NCBI RefSeq assembly: GCF_002927045.1
Contig: NZ_PRDW01000010.1
Span: forward strand, 62,001-126,000
From: Mycetohabitans endofungorum
Lineage (GTDB): Bacteria; Pseudomonadota; Gammaproteobacteria; Burkholderiales; Burkholderiaceae
Length of the DNA: 64,000 bases
Direction: 5' to 3'
Shown: positions 57,399-64,000 of the stretch, in pieces
How the letters are laid out: the number at the start of each line of letters is the position of its first letter
Numbering within the stretch: the stretch's first letter is position 1
Translations under genes and position numbers: made by a program
Notes under the pieces: generated by a model
The model's database searches: none
The model's input: the letters and a program-made list of their open reading frames with translations, nothing else
What the model was told of the DNA's origin: nothing

Positions 57399-58162
57399 GC
57401 TTCATTACTGAATACGCCACACTGCTCGATACGGCGGCGCGCGACGTGCACGAGGTCGAGCAGTTCGATCTCGACGCTCGTCTGTCGTTGGAGGACGCCT
57501 ACGCGATTCAGGCCGCGTCAATTGCGCGGCGGCTCGAGCGCGGCGAGCGCAGGGTGGGCGTGAAGATGGGTTTCACGAGTCGCGCGAAGATGCTTCAGAT
57601 GGGATTGTCCGATGTGATCTGGGGCAGGCTGACCTGCGCCATGCAGCTCGAGGAAGGCGCATCAGTGTCGTTCAGGCGCTTCGTGCACCCGCGTGTAGAG
57701 CCGGAGATCGCATTTCTGCTCAAGCGGCCGCTGGCCGCAGATGTGACGGCCCCTGCGGCGTTGGCCGCCGTGGAGGCGATCGCGCCGGCGATCGAGGTTA
57801 TCGATTCGCGCTACAAGAACTTCAAGTTCACGTTGCCCGAGGTGATCGCTGACAACGCCTCGTCCAGTGGCTTTGTGATCGGCGCGTGGTGTGATCCGCA
57901 CATCGACTTCTCGAACCTGGGCTTGACACTGAACATCGACGGACGGGTCAAGCAAGTCGGCTCGAGCGCGGCATTGCTCGGCCACCCGCTGCGTTCGCTG
58001 GTGGCGGCCGCGCGCTTGTCCGCGCAGGCCGGCGAGCCGCTGCAGGCAGGCTGGATCGTGATGGCGGGTGGCGCGACTTCGGCCGAGTACATCGCGCCGG
58101 GTCAGTATGTATCGATCGACATCGAGCGGCTGGGCAGCGCCGGATTCCACGTGGCCGGCTAA
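57395..58162 (+). CDS. 4-oxalocrotonate decarboxylase
   Basis: Decarboxylates 2-oxo-3-hexenedioate to 2-hydroxypentadienoate (DmpH/XylI family). 255 residues, same fold as the hydratase; GVKMGFTSRAKMLQMGLSDV, VEPEIAFLLKRPL and IADNASSSGFVIGAW mark the metal site. The ATGA overlap with the hydratase gene supports co-translation. Confidence 0.9.
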   Translation: MSFITEYATLLDTAARDVHEVEQFDLDARLSLEDAYAIQAASIARRLERGERRVGVKMGFTSRAKMLQMGLSDVIWGRLTCAMQLEEGASVSFRRFVHPRVEPEIAFLLKRPLAADVTAPAALAAVEAIAPAIEVIDSRYKNFKFTLPEVIADNASSSGFVIGAWCDPHIDFSNLGLTLNIDGRVKQVGSSAALLGHPLRSLVAAARLSAQAGEPLQAGWIVMAGGATSAEYIAPGQYVSIDIERLGSAGFHVAG

Positions 58163-58222
58163 GCGGCGCATGCTTCGCAGCGCGCGCCACTTAGCAAGAA
58201 ACCGTACGATTGGAGTACAAGC

Positions 58223-59185
58223 ATGACGCAAAAGGTGAAGGTCGCCATTATCGGCTCGGGCAATATCGGCACCGACCTGATGATCAAGGTGATGCGCAAC
58301 GGCAAGCACCTGCAGATGGGTGCGATGGTGGGCGTCGATCCTCAGTCCGACGGATTGGCGCGGGCTGCCCGACTCGGCGTGGCGACGACTGCGCGGGGCA
58401 TCGATGGATTGCTCGAGCTGGACGTGTTTGACGACGTCGACATCGTGTTCGACGCGACATCTGCCGGCGCACATGCGCGGCACAATGAGATCCTGCAGGC
58501 CCATGGCGTGCAAGTGATCGACCTGACGCCAGCCGCGATTGGACCGTTCGTGATTCCAGCGATTAACCTGCATGCCGAGACCGCGTCGAACATCAATATG
58601 GTCACGTGCGGCGGCCAGGCGACGATACCGATTGTGGCGGCGGTATCGCGCGTGGCCAAGGTTCACTACGCGGAAATCGTCGCGTCGATCGCCAGTAAGT
58701 CCGCGGGACCCGGCACGCGCGCGAACATTGACGAATTCACCGAGACCACGCGCCGCGCAATTGAGTCGTTGGGCGGTGCCACGCGCGGCAAGGCAATCAT
58801 TGTCCTCAATCCGGCGGAGCCGCCGCTGATCATGCGGGATACGGTGTTTGTGCTGTCCGAGCACGTCGATACACGGCTGGTCGAGCAAAGCATCGAGCAA
58901 ATGGTGCAAAGCGTACAGGCCTACGTGCCGGGATACCGGCTCAAACAGAAGGTCCAATTCGACGAGATCGTGCCGCAGCATCCACTGAACGTGCCAGGCA
59001 TCGGGCCCGCGCACGGCCTGAAGACGTCCGTGTTCCTGGAGGTCGAAGGCGCGGCGCACTATCTGCCGTCGTATGCTGGCAATCTAGACATCATGACATC
59101 GGCCGCACTTGCATGCGGCGACTTGATCGCGCGCCGCCGCCTCGACGCGGGTATGGCGCGCGGCCATCGGGAGACCGCACAATGA
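58223..59185 (+). CDS. Acetaldehyde dehydrogenase (acetylating)
   Basis: Oxidises acetaldehyde to acetyl-CoA (DmpF/MhpF family) and channels it from the aldolase. 320 residues: NAD-binding [20 protein letters not shown] and catalytic cysteine in [20 protein letters not shown]. The 4-base overlap with the aldolase gene fits the known heterotetramer. Confidence 0.93.
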   Translation: MTQKVKVAIIGSGNIGTDLMIKVMRNGKHLQMGAMVGVDPQSDGLARAARLGVATTARGIDGLLELDVFDDVDIVFDATSAGAHARHNEILQAHGVQVIDLTPAAIGPFVIPAINLHAETASNINMVTCGGQATIPIVAAVSRVAKVHYAEIVASIASKSAGPGTRANIDEFTETTRRAIESLGGATRGKAIIVLNPAEPPLIMRDTVFVLSEHVDTRLVEQSIEQMVQSVQAYVPGYRLKQKVQFDEIVPQHPLNVPGIGPAHGLKTSVFLEVEGAAHYLPSYAGNLDIMTSAALACGDLIARRRLDAGMARGHRETAQ

Positions 59186-60192
59186 GCCACACCGGCAAGA
59201 AACTGTATATCTCCGACGTGACGTTGCGCGACGGCAGTCACGCCATACGACACCAGTACAGCGTGGAGAACGTGCGCGCGATCTCGGCCGCGTTGGACCG
59301 CGCCGGCGTGGACAGCATTGAGGTCGCGCATGGCGACGGGCTGCAGGGCTCTAGCTTCAACTATGGATTCGGTGCGCACAGCGACGTTGAATGGATCGAG
59401 GCCGCCGCGCAAAGCGTGACGAGAGCCAAAATCGCCACGCTGCTGTTGCCCGGCATCGGCACGATCCACGACCTGCGCAATGCGTACGATGCCGGCGCCC
59501 GTGTCGTGCGCGTGGCGACGCACTGTACCGAGGCTGACGTCTCGCGGCAGCACCTGGAGTACGCCCGGGAACTGGGCATGGATCCGGTCGGTTTCCTGAT
59601 GATGAGCCACATGACCACGCCGCAGAAGCTGGCCGAGCAAGCGCGGCTGATGGAAAGCTATGGCGCGCGCTGTATCTATGTGGTCGACTCCGGTGGCGCG
59701 CTCGGCATGAACGACGTGCGTGATCGGTTCCGCGCCCTGAAGGAGGTGCTGCGCGCCGATACGCAGACCGGCATCCACGCGCACCATAACCTAAGCCTTG
59801 GCGTGGCCAATTCGCTGGTTGCGGTCGAAGAAGGATGTGACCGCATCGATGCGAGCCTAGCCGGAATGGGTGCCGGGGCGGGCAATGCGCCGCTCGAGGT
59901 ATTCATCGCGGCTGCTGACAAGCAGGGCTGGAATCACGGGTGCGACCTGTACCAGCTGATGGACGCAGCCGATGACCTGGTGAGGCCGTTGCAAGACCGC
60001 CCGGTGCGCGTCGATCGCGAGACGCTTGCGCTTGGTTATGCTGGCGTGTATTCGAGTTTTCTGCGTCATGCTGAAGTGGCCGCGCAGAAGTACGGCCTGA
60101 AGACCGTTGACATCCTGGTTGAACTTGGCCGTCGCAAGATGGTGGGCGGCCAGGAAGACATGATCGTCGACGTCGCGCTCGATCTTCGCTAG
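59182..60192 (+). CDS. 4-hydroxy-2-oxovalerate aldolase
   Basis: Splits 4-hydroxy-2-oxovalerate into pyruvate and acetaldehyde (DmpG/MhpE). 336 residues, TIM barrel with [17 protein letters not shown] (metal Asp and catalytic Arg/His), [20 protein letters not shown] (metal histidines) and a C-terminal communication domain. ATG 59182 overlaps the dehydrogenase stop. It is the last intact gene before the IS3-family element. Confidence 0.94.
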   Translation: MSHTGKKLYISDVTLRDGSHAIRHQYSVENVRAISAALDRAGVDSIEVAHGDGLQGSSFNYGFGAHSDVEWIEAAAQSVTRAKIATLLLPGIGTIHDLRNAYDAGARVVRVATHCTEADVSRQHLEYARELGMDPVGFLMMSHMTTPQKLAEQARLMESYGARCIYVVDSGGALGMNDVRDRFRALKEVLRADTQTGIHAHHNLSLGVANSLVAVEEGCDRIDASLAGMGAGAGNAPLEVFIAAADKQGWNHGCDLYQLMDAADDLVRPLQDRPVRVDRETLALGYAGVYSSFLRHAEVAAQKYGLKTVDILVELGRRKMVGGQEDMIVDVALDLR

Positions 60193-60218
60193 GCCGCGCA
60201 CCCGAATACCGACGGCCC

Positions 60219-60234
60219 GACGTTGCACAACGTC
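60219..60234. repeat. 16-base palindrome next to the IS
   Basis: GACGTTGCACAACGTC is a perfect palindrome 27 bases after the aldolase stop and seven bases before the IS left end. It could be the stem of an operon terminator whose T-run was displaced by the insertion, or an insertion target. Confidence 0.4.
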
Positions 60235-60291
60235 ACGCCGTGAACTGCACCCCAAAAGTTGGACGCCGATCCAACCTTTGGGGTGTTTTCC

Positions 60292-60828
60292 ATGGCGAAG
60301 TACACGGAGCAGTTCAAGTTATCGATCATCGAGGAGTATGAATCTGGCCACGCAGGACTGCGCGACATGTCTCGTCGGCATGGCGTAGATGAAGCGACGA
60401 TACGCAAGTGGGTACACGGGGTAGCGGATGCATGGCGCCGTCAGCGTCAAGCGCAAGTACGAGCGCTATAGCCGAGAGCTCAAGCTGCTTGTTCTGCAGC
60501 AAATCCGTAGCGAAGGCCTACCAGATCGCGAAGCGGCTGCGTGGTTCGATATTCGCAACCGTGCCGTCATCGACCTGTGGAAATGTCAGTATGATGAGGG
60601 GGCGTAGATGCATTGTCGCAACGCCCGCCAGCACGCTCCAAGAAGATGCTCGAACAGCCGACCACAGCGCCCCCTTCGCCCGATGGCGACACACGCACTC
60701 GTTAGGAGTTACTCGAGGAGTTGAATTACTTGCGCATGGAGAACGCGTATCTAAAAAAGCTCGAAGCCTTGGCTCAAGCACAGCAACAAGCAGCGCAACG
60801 CAAAAAGCGCAAATCGTGCTCGAGCTAA
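60292..60828 (+). pseudogene. IS3-family orfA, frameshifted
   Basis: ATG 60292 gives an N-terminal helix-turn-helix (MAKYTEQFKLSIIEEYESGH). After a shift near 60428 the second HTH appears (ELKLLVLQQIRSEGLPDREA), a further one-base loss near 60602 ends in TAG, and the original frame resumes with LEELNYLRMENAYLKKLEAL after another stop at RTR*. At least two shifts and a stop make it inactive. Confidence 0.75.
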
Positions 60829-61034
60829 GGCAGCAGTACCCTCTGGAAGGCTTGCTGAAGGTCGCCGGCTTGGCGCGCAGCATGTTTTATTACCAGCAAA
60901 AGGCGCTGAGCACCGCCGACAAGTACGCTGAGTTGAAGACCAAGATCCTTACGCTGTTCGAGCAGCACAAAGGCCGCTATGGCTATCGGCGTATCACGCT
61001 CGCGCTGCGCAACCTTGGGCAAGTCATCAACCAC
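60803..61034 (+). pseudogene. IS3-family orfB, 5' fragment
   Basis: AQIVLELRQQYPLEGLLKVA, then HKGRYGYRRITLAL and GQVINH is the HTH_21 region of an IS3 orfB. The frame is broken by the IS110-family insertion after VINH and resumes at 62326 with KSVQRLM. Confidence 0.75.
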
Positions 61035-61073
61035 ATGCTGTAATTGCTTCTGCGGCTTACTTTGGAGGCGAAC

Positions 61074-62090
61074 ATGGAAACGTATGTGGGTCTCGATGTG
61101 TCTCAAAAGGTTACGGCGATCTGCGTTGTTGATCGCGATGGGAAGAGCGTATGGCACGGAAATGTAACCTCGAATCCTGAAGAGATCGCCCGAGCTATTC
61201 GCCTGCATGCACCGGAGGCAGTGCGGGTTGGAATGGAGACGGGTCCACTCGCCGTATGGCTATATCATCGCTTGCGAGCCGAGGGTATCCCGCTCGATTG
61301 CATTCATGCCCGCCATGTCCACGCGGCTCTGGCGAGCCAACTGAACAAGACGGATACTAACGACGCACGCGGCATCGCTCAGCTCACGCGAAGCGGCTGG
61401 TACCGGGGTGTCGAGGTCAAGAGCATGGCTAGCCACGAAGTGCGACTTCTACTGGCCGCGCGCGGAAAACTTGTGAGCATGCGAACCGGTCTATATAACC
61501 AGATTCGGGGCGTACTTAAGACGTTTGGTGTCATCCTGCCGGCAGGTAAAGGTGTGCCATTCGAACGGCTTGTCGAGCAAAACATGCCGCCCTCATCTCT
61601 TGTACAAGGCGTACTTGATATCCTAATAGACAGCTTGCGCCATATTGGAACTCAAATTAATGCACTCGATCAGGCCATCCGTCGCGTTGCCCAAGCAAGT
61701 TCGGTCTGCCGGCGCTTGATGACCGTTCCCGGCGTGGGCTCACTGACTGCAGTGGCGTTTGCATCGGCTGTTGACAATGCTGAGCGCTTCCGCAGCGTGC
61801 GGGACATTGGATCCTACCTTGGGCTGACGCCGACGAAATATCAATCCGGCAATGTCGATCGCAACGCAGGTATTTCGAAGGCAGGATGCCGGCTTACGCG
61901 CCATCTACTGTTCGAAGCGGCGTCCTCTCTGATCTGCCGATACCGGCAGGACTGCGATCTGAGACGATGGGCACTGACGCTTATTGCTCGCATTGGCGCT
62001 CGCAAGGCGATAGTCGCCACCGCGCGCAAATTAGCGACCGTACTGCTCTCTATGTGGAAGGGACAAACAGACTTCAAGGCGATCAGATAG
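61074..62090 (+). CDS. IS110-family transposase
   Basis: 338 residues: N-terminal DEDD RuvC-like domain (METYVGLDVSQKVTAICVVD with its first aspartate; later LNKTDTNDARGIAQLTRSGW) and C-terminal Tnp_IS116/IS110/IS902 domain (RLMTVPGVGSLTAVAFASAV, LGLTPTKYQSGN with the serine-containing GISKAGCRLTRHLLFEAASS). ATG 61074 is chosen because TTTGGAGG precedes it. No damage is seen, so it may be active. It recombines DNA under guidance of an element-encoded RNA in studied relatives. Confidence 0.9.
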   Translation: METYVGLDVSQKVTAICVVDRDGKSVWHGNVTSNPEEIARAIRLHAPEAVRVGMETGPLAVWLYHRLRAEGIPLDCIHARHVHAALASQLNKTDTNDARGIAQLTRSGWYRGVEVKSMASHEVRLLLAARGKLVSMRTGLYNQIRGVLKTFGVILPAGKGVPFERLVEQNMPPSSLVQGVLDILIDSLRHIGTQINALDQAIRRVAQASSVCRRLMTVPGVGSLTAVAFASAVDNAERFRSVRDIGSYLGLTPTKYQSGNVDRNAGISKAGCRLTRHLLFEAASSLICRYRQDCDLRRWALTLIARIGARKAIVATARKLATVLLSMWKGQTDFKAIR

Positions 62091-62325
62091 TGGATTCGAT
62101 TTGACTATTTGCACTGCCAGAGCCGAACGCTTCATTCAGGCTGATTACGTCGCCGCAGCGATTCCTTCACCCTCTTTGCGCTCCCACCGCGGCAATCACA
62201 TCGGAACGCTGTAGCGACTTTCAAACGGCACGTTGTGGCGCACTGCGACCACGTAGACGACAACGAGACGGCCTCTATGAAGAATTGCAACAGAGAGGGA
62301 TCTTATTGACAGGAATTAGACGACA
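62091..62325 (+). ncRNA. Candidate guide (seek/bridge) RNA region of the IS110-family element
   Basis: 235 bases of non-coding sequence between the transposase stop and the right end. In IS1111-type elements this interval encodes the RNA that pairs with donor and target DNA. I could not fold it by eye into the published structure, and identify it by position and element family only. Confidence 0.4.
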
Positions 62326-62796
62326 AGAGCGTTCAGCGTCTGATGCATGAACTGCGGCTAAAATCTCTAGTGCGCGTCAAGAAATACCGTTCCTACCAGG
62401 GCAGCGTTGGCCGCGTTGCGCCTCATGTCTTGCAGCGTCAGTTCCACGCTCAGCGTCCAAACGGAAAGTGGGCGACCGACGTCACCGAATTCAATATGGG
62501 TGGGCACAAGCTTTACCTTTCGCCGGTGCTGGATTTGTGCAACGGCGAGATCGTTGCTGACGAGATCAGCCGCCGTGCGGCGTTCGAGATGGTGAGCACG
62601 ATGCTCAAAAAGGCGCTGGCGCGATTGACGCGGCACGCTCAAGTCCGAGCTCTTCCATCTTGAGCGTTTGCGCAACCTGGACGAACTGCAGACCAGTCTG
62701 GCACGCTACATCCACTATTACAACCACGATCGCATCAAACTCAAACTAAAAGGGCTGAGTCCTGTGCAATACAGGACCCAGCCCAGACAGCCCTAG
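62326..62796 (+). pseudogene. IS3-family orfB, 3' fragment with internal deletion
   Basis: KSVQRLMHELRLKSLVRVKK, NGKWATDVTEFNMGGHKLYL (first DDE aspartate) and DLCNGEIVADEISRRAAFEM are normal. After ALARLT the sequence jumps (about 62632) in another frame to TLKSELFHLERLRNLDELQT and YNHDRIKLKLKGLSPVQYRT, the C-terminus. About 65 to 70 residues, including the last two catalytic acidic residues, are lost. Confidence 0.75.
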
Positions 62797-62969
62797 CTTT
62801 CCGAAACTGTCCAACTTTGCGGGGCCGGTTCAGGTTTAAGCCGGGTAAAGGTTATAGGCCGCTGGCGTACAATATGTCCCGAACCTTGGCGGTACCTCAA
62901 TACGTGGCGGAGGGGCGAACCACGTATCTCAAATCGAATAAATCGTTGATCTGAATTGGAGATAAATTG

Positions 62970-64000
62970 ATGGCTGTTAGCGCGACACCCCTTGCGACGT
63001 ATTCGCTTTCTTCTGAGCAAAAGGAAATCTGGCTCGCGCAGCAGCTTCATCCAGACATTCCAGCCTACAACATTGCCCAATACACAGTGATCGAAGGCGC
63101 GATTGATCCGGCTGTGTTTGAAGCCGCATTGTGCCAAGTCATCGGTGAGGTGGACAGCCTGCGCTTGCAATTTGTCGATAGTAGCGAGGGGCTGCGGCAG
63201 ACAATTGGCTCACCCGCATGGTCGATGTCGGTGTTGGATCTTAGTACAGAGGCTAATCCTCACACAAGCGCGCAAGCCTGGATGCGCGCCGATTATGAGC
63301 AGCCGGTGGACCTCGTGCAAGGCCCGCTCTTTTGCTATGCGTTACTGAAAGTCGCTTCTGAACAATGGATTTGGTATCAGCGTTACTGCCATATCATCAT
63401 AGATGGCTATGGCGCTATGCTCATCGCGCAACGCGTCGCGCGGATGTACAGCGCAATGCGCGCAGGCAAGAAGCCTGAGCCGTGTGCGTTTGGCTCGGTT
63501 CTGCAGCTGTTGGGCAGCGATGCGCAGCAGGCGTCCGCTCAGCGAGAACGAGACGAAGCGTATTGGCTCAAGCAATGCGCCGATTGGACCGAGCCCACGA
63601 CGCTGGTGAGTCGTGCCGCACCACTCTTGCAGCACCGGCTGCGTCAGACAGCTTACCTGCCGACTCAGGCGCTGGGCGACTTTATGTCGGATACAGGTCG
63701 TTTAGCCCAGATTCTCACAGTTGCGCTGGCCGTGTATTTGTATCGGATGACCGGCGTGCAGGACGTGGTGCTGGGCTTGCCAGTGACGGCTCGCTTGGGC
63801 GCGGATCGGTACATCCCCGGCACGCTGGCGCATGATATCCCGCTGCAGTTCACAATGCAGTCGGGAATGAACTTGTCGTCATTGCTGCAGCAAGCTGCGC
63901 AGCAGATCCAGCGCGGCTTCCGAGGTCAACGCTACCCGAGCGAGGCGCTACGGTGCCGATTGGGGCTGCCTCCAGGACAAGCGCTATTCGGTGCCACGGT
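62970..64000 (+). CDS. Nonribosomal peptide synthetase, N-terminal condensation domain (partial)
   Basis: The open frame runs from ATG 62970 (GGAGA upstream) to the window end, 343 codons. It is a condensation domain: YSLSSEQKEIWLAQQLHPDI (motif C1), YEQPVDLVQGPLFCYALLKV (C2), YCHIIIDGYGAMLIAQRVAR (C3, HHxxxDG with Cys for the first His but catalytic His kept), and VYLYRMTGVQDVVLGLPVTA (C4). Starting with a C domain suggests acylation of the first residue or acceptance of an upstream intermediate. The product is unknown. It lies 137 bases right of the IS3 end, and no promoter was assigned. Confidence 0.9.
   Translation, partial: MAVSATPLATYSLSSEQKEIWLAQQLHPDIPAYNIAQYTVIEGAIDPAVFEAALCQVIGEVDSLRLQFVDSSEGLRQTIGSPAWSMSVLDLSTEANPHTSAQAWMRADYEQPVDLVQGPLFCYALLKVASEQWIWYQRYCHIIIDGYGAMLIAQRVARMYSAMRAGKKPEPCAFGSVLQLLGSDAQQASAQRERDEAYWLKQCADWTEPTTLVSRAAPLLQHRLRQTAYLPTQALGDFMSDTGRLAQILTVALAVYLYRMTGVQDVVLGLPVTARLGADRYIPGTLAHDIPLQFTMQSGMNLSSLLQQAAQQIQRGFRGQRYPSEALRCRLGLPPGQALFGAT

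Larger units (their letters stand above)
61035..62325 (+). mobile_element. IS110-family element (IS1111-like layout) inserted in IS3 orfB
   Basis: Its limits follow from the interrupted orfB: sequence encoding VINH ends at 61034 and KSVQRLM resumes about 62326. There is one intact transposase. The left non-coding end is only 39 bases and the right about 235 bases, the layout of the IS1111 subgroup, where the guide (seek/bridge) RNA lies after the transposase. No clear terminal inverted repeats were found, as expected for this family. The exact ends may be off by a few bases. Confidence 0.7.
60241..62832 (+). mobile_element. Dead IS3-family element split by an IS110-family element
   Basis: Left end TGAACTGCACCCCAAAAGTT and the complement of the right end, TGAACCGGCCCCGCAAAGTT, are imperfect terminal inverted repeats (about 19 of 24 matching). 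Inside are orfA and orfB fragments of IS3 (IS150-like) type. Lesions are a frameshift and a stop in orfA, an insertion in orfB and a deletion removing the second aspartate and the glutamate of the DDE site. No flanking target duplication is evident. Confidence 0.8.

Noticed and set aside
57662-59059. 465-codon minus-strand frame
   Set aside because: Opposite the meta-pathway decarboxylase and dehydrogenase genes, which have clear motifs; no similarity of its own.
62091-62325. Terminal inverted repeats of the inner IS element
   Set aside because: The left end (ATGCTGTAATTGCTTC) and the complement of the right end share only scattered short matches; I could not support true inverted repeats.
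1-64000. CRISPR arrays, rRNA or tRNA genes
   Set aside because: No regularly spaced repeats and no cloverleaf or rRNA-like sequence were found in the gaps between genes.

Overview
The window reads as one contiguous stretch of a GC-rich betaproteobacterial chromosome of the Burkholderiaceae. The gene order leuC-leuD-leuB-asd-fimV-truA-trpF-trpB-methyltransferase-trpA-accD-folC-SPOR-cvpA-purF-metZ and the sdhCDAB-sdhE-gltA block are Burkholderia-type arrangements. Three things point to an endofungal Mycetohabitans (formerly Burkholderia) rhizoxinica-like genome rather than a free-living Burkholderia: coenzyme F420 genes (fused cofG/cofH and cofD), a eukaryotic-type F-box protein, and a nonribosomal peptide synthetase, together with many decayed genes. 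The species assignment is an inference.

Layout. 1-6.4 kb is a lower-GC island with the end of an unknown gene, fbiC (cofGH), cofD, an Atm1-type ABC transporter and a convergent GTP cyclohydrolase II, bounded by an IS30-type transposase remnant at about 7 kb. 7.3-20.8 kb is mixed housekeeping: DUF1178, two glutathione transferases, a decayed beta-oxidation cluster in which only the enoyl-CoA hydratase survives, an aminotransferase, a PIN protein, YaaA, a carboxypeptidase, a LuxR-type regulator, a DUF2863 protein and butanediol dehydrogenase. 20.9-33.1 kb is a TCA-cycle region: acnA, a deleted prpD, a CitE-like lyase, mdh, a GntR regulator, sdhCDAB-sdhE and gltA. 33.6-50.7 kb is an amino-acid and purine biosynthesis run. 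51.7-53.7 kb holds leuA with a possible leucine-rich leader.

53.7-64 kb is accessory: an F-box protein gene, a LysR regulator with the lower half of a catechol meta-cleavage pathway (tautomerase, hydratase, decarboxylase, aldolase, dehydrogenase), a dead IS3-family element split by an intact IS110-family element, and the start of an NRPS gene that runs off the window.

How the parts work together. FbiC makes the deazaflavin FO from a riboflavin-pathway intermediate that GTP cyclohydrolase II helps supply, and CofD attaches the phospho-acid side chain. The TCA genes cover aconitase, malate dehydrogenase, succinate dehydrogenase and citrate synthase. The biosynthetic run supplies leucine, threonine/methionine/lysine precursors, tryptophan, malonyl-CoA, folate and purines. 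Genome decay is visible throughout: pseudogenes of acyl-CoA dehydrogenase, 3-hydroxyacyl-CoA dehydrogenase, prpD, tetR and an EamA transporter, plus IS30 and IS3 remnants. No rRNA, tRNA or CRISPR array was seen.
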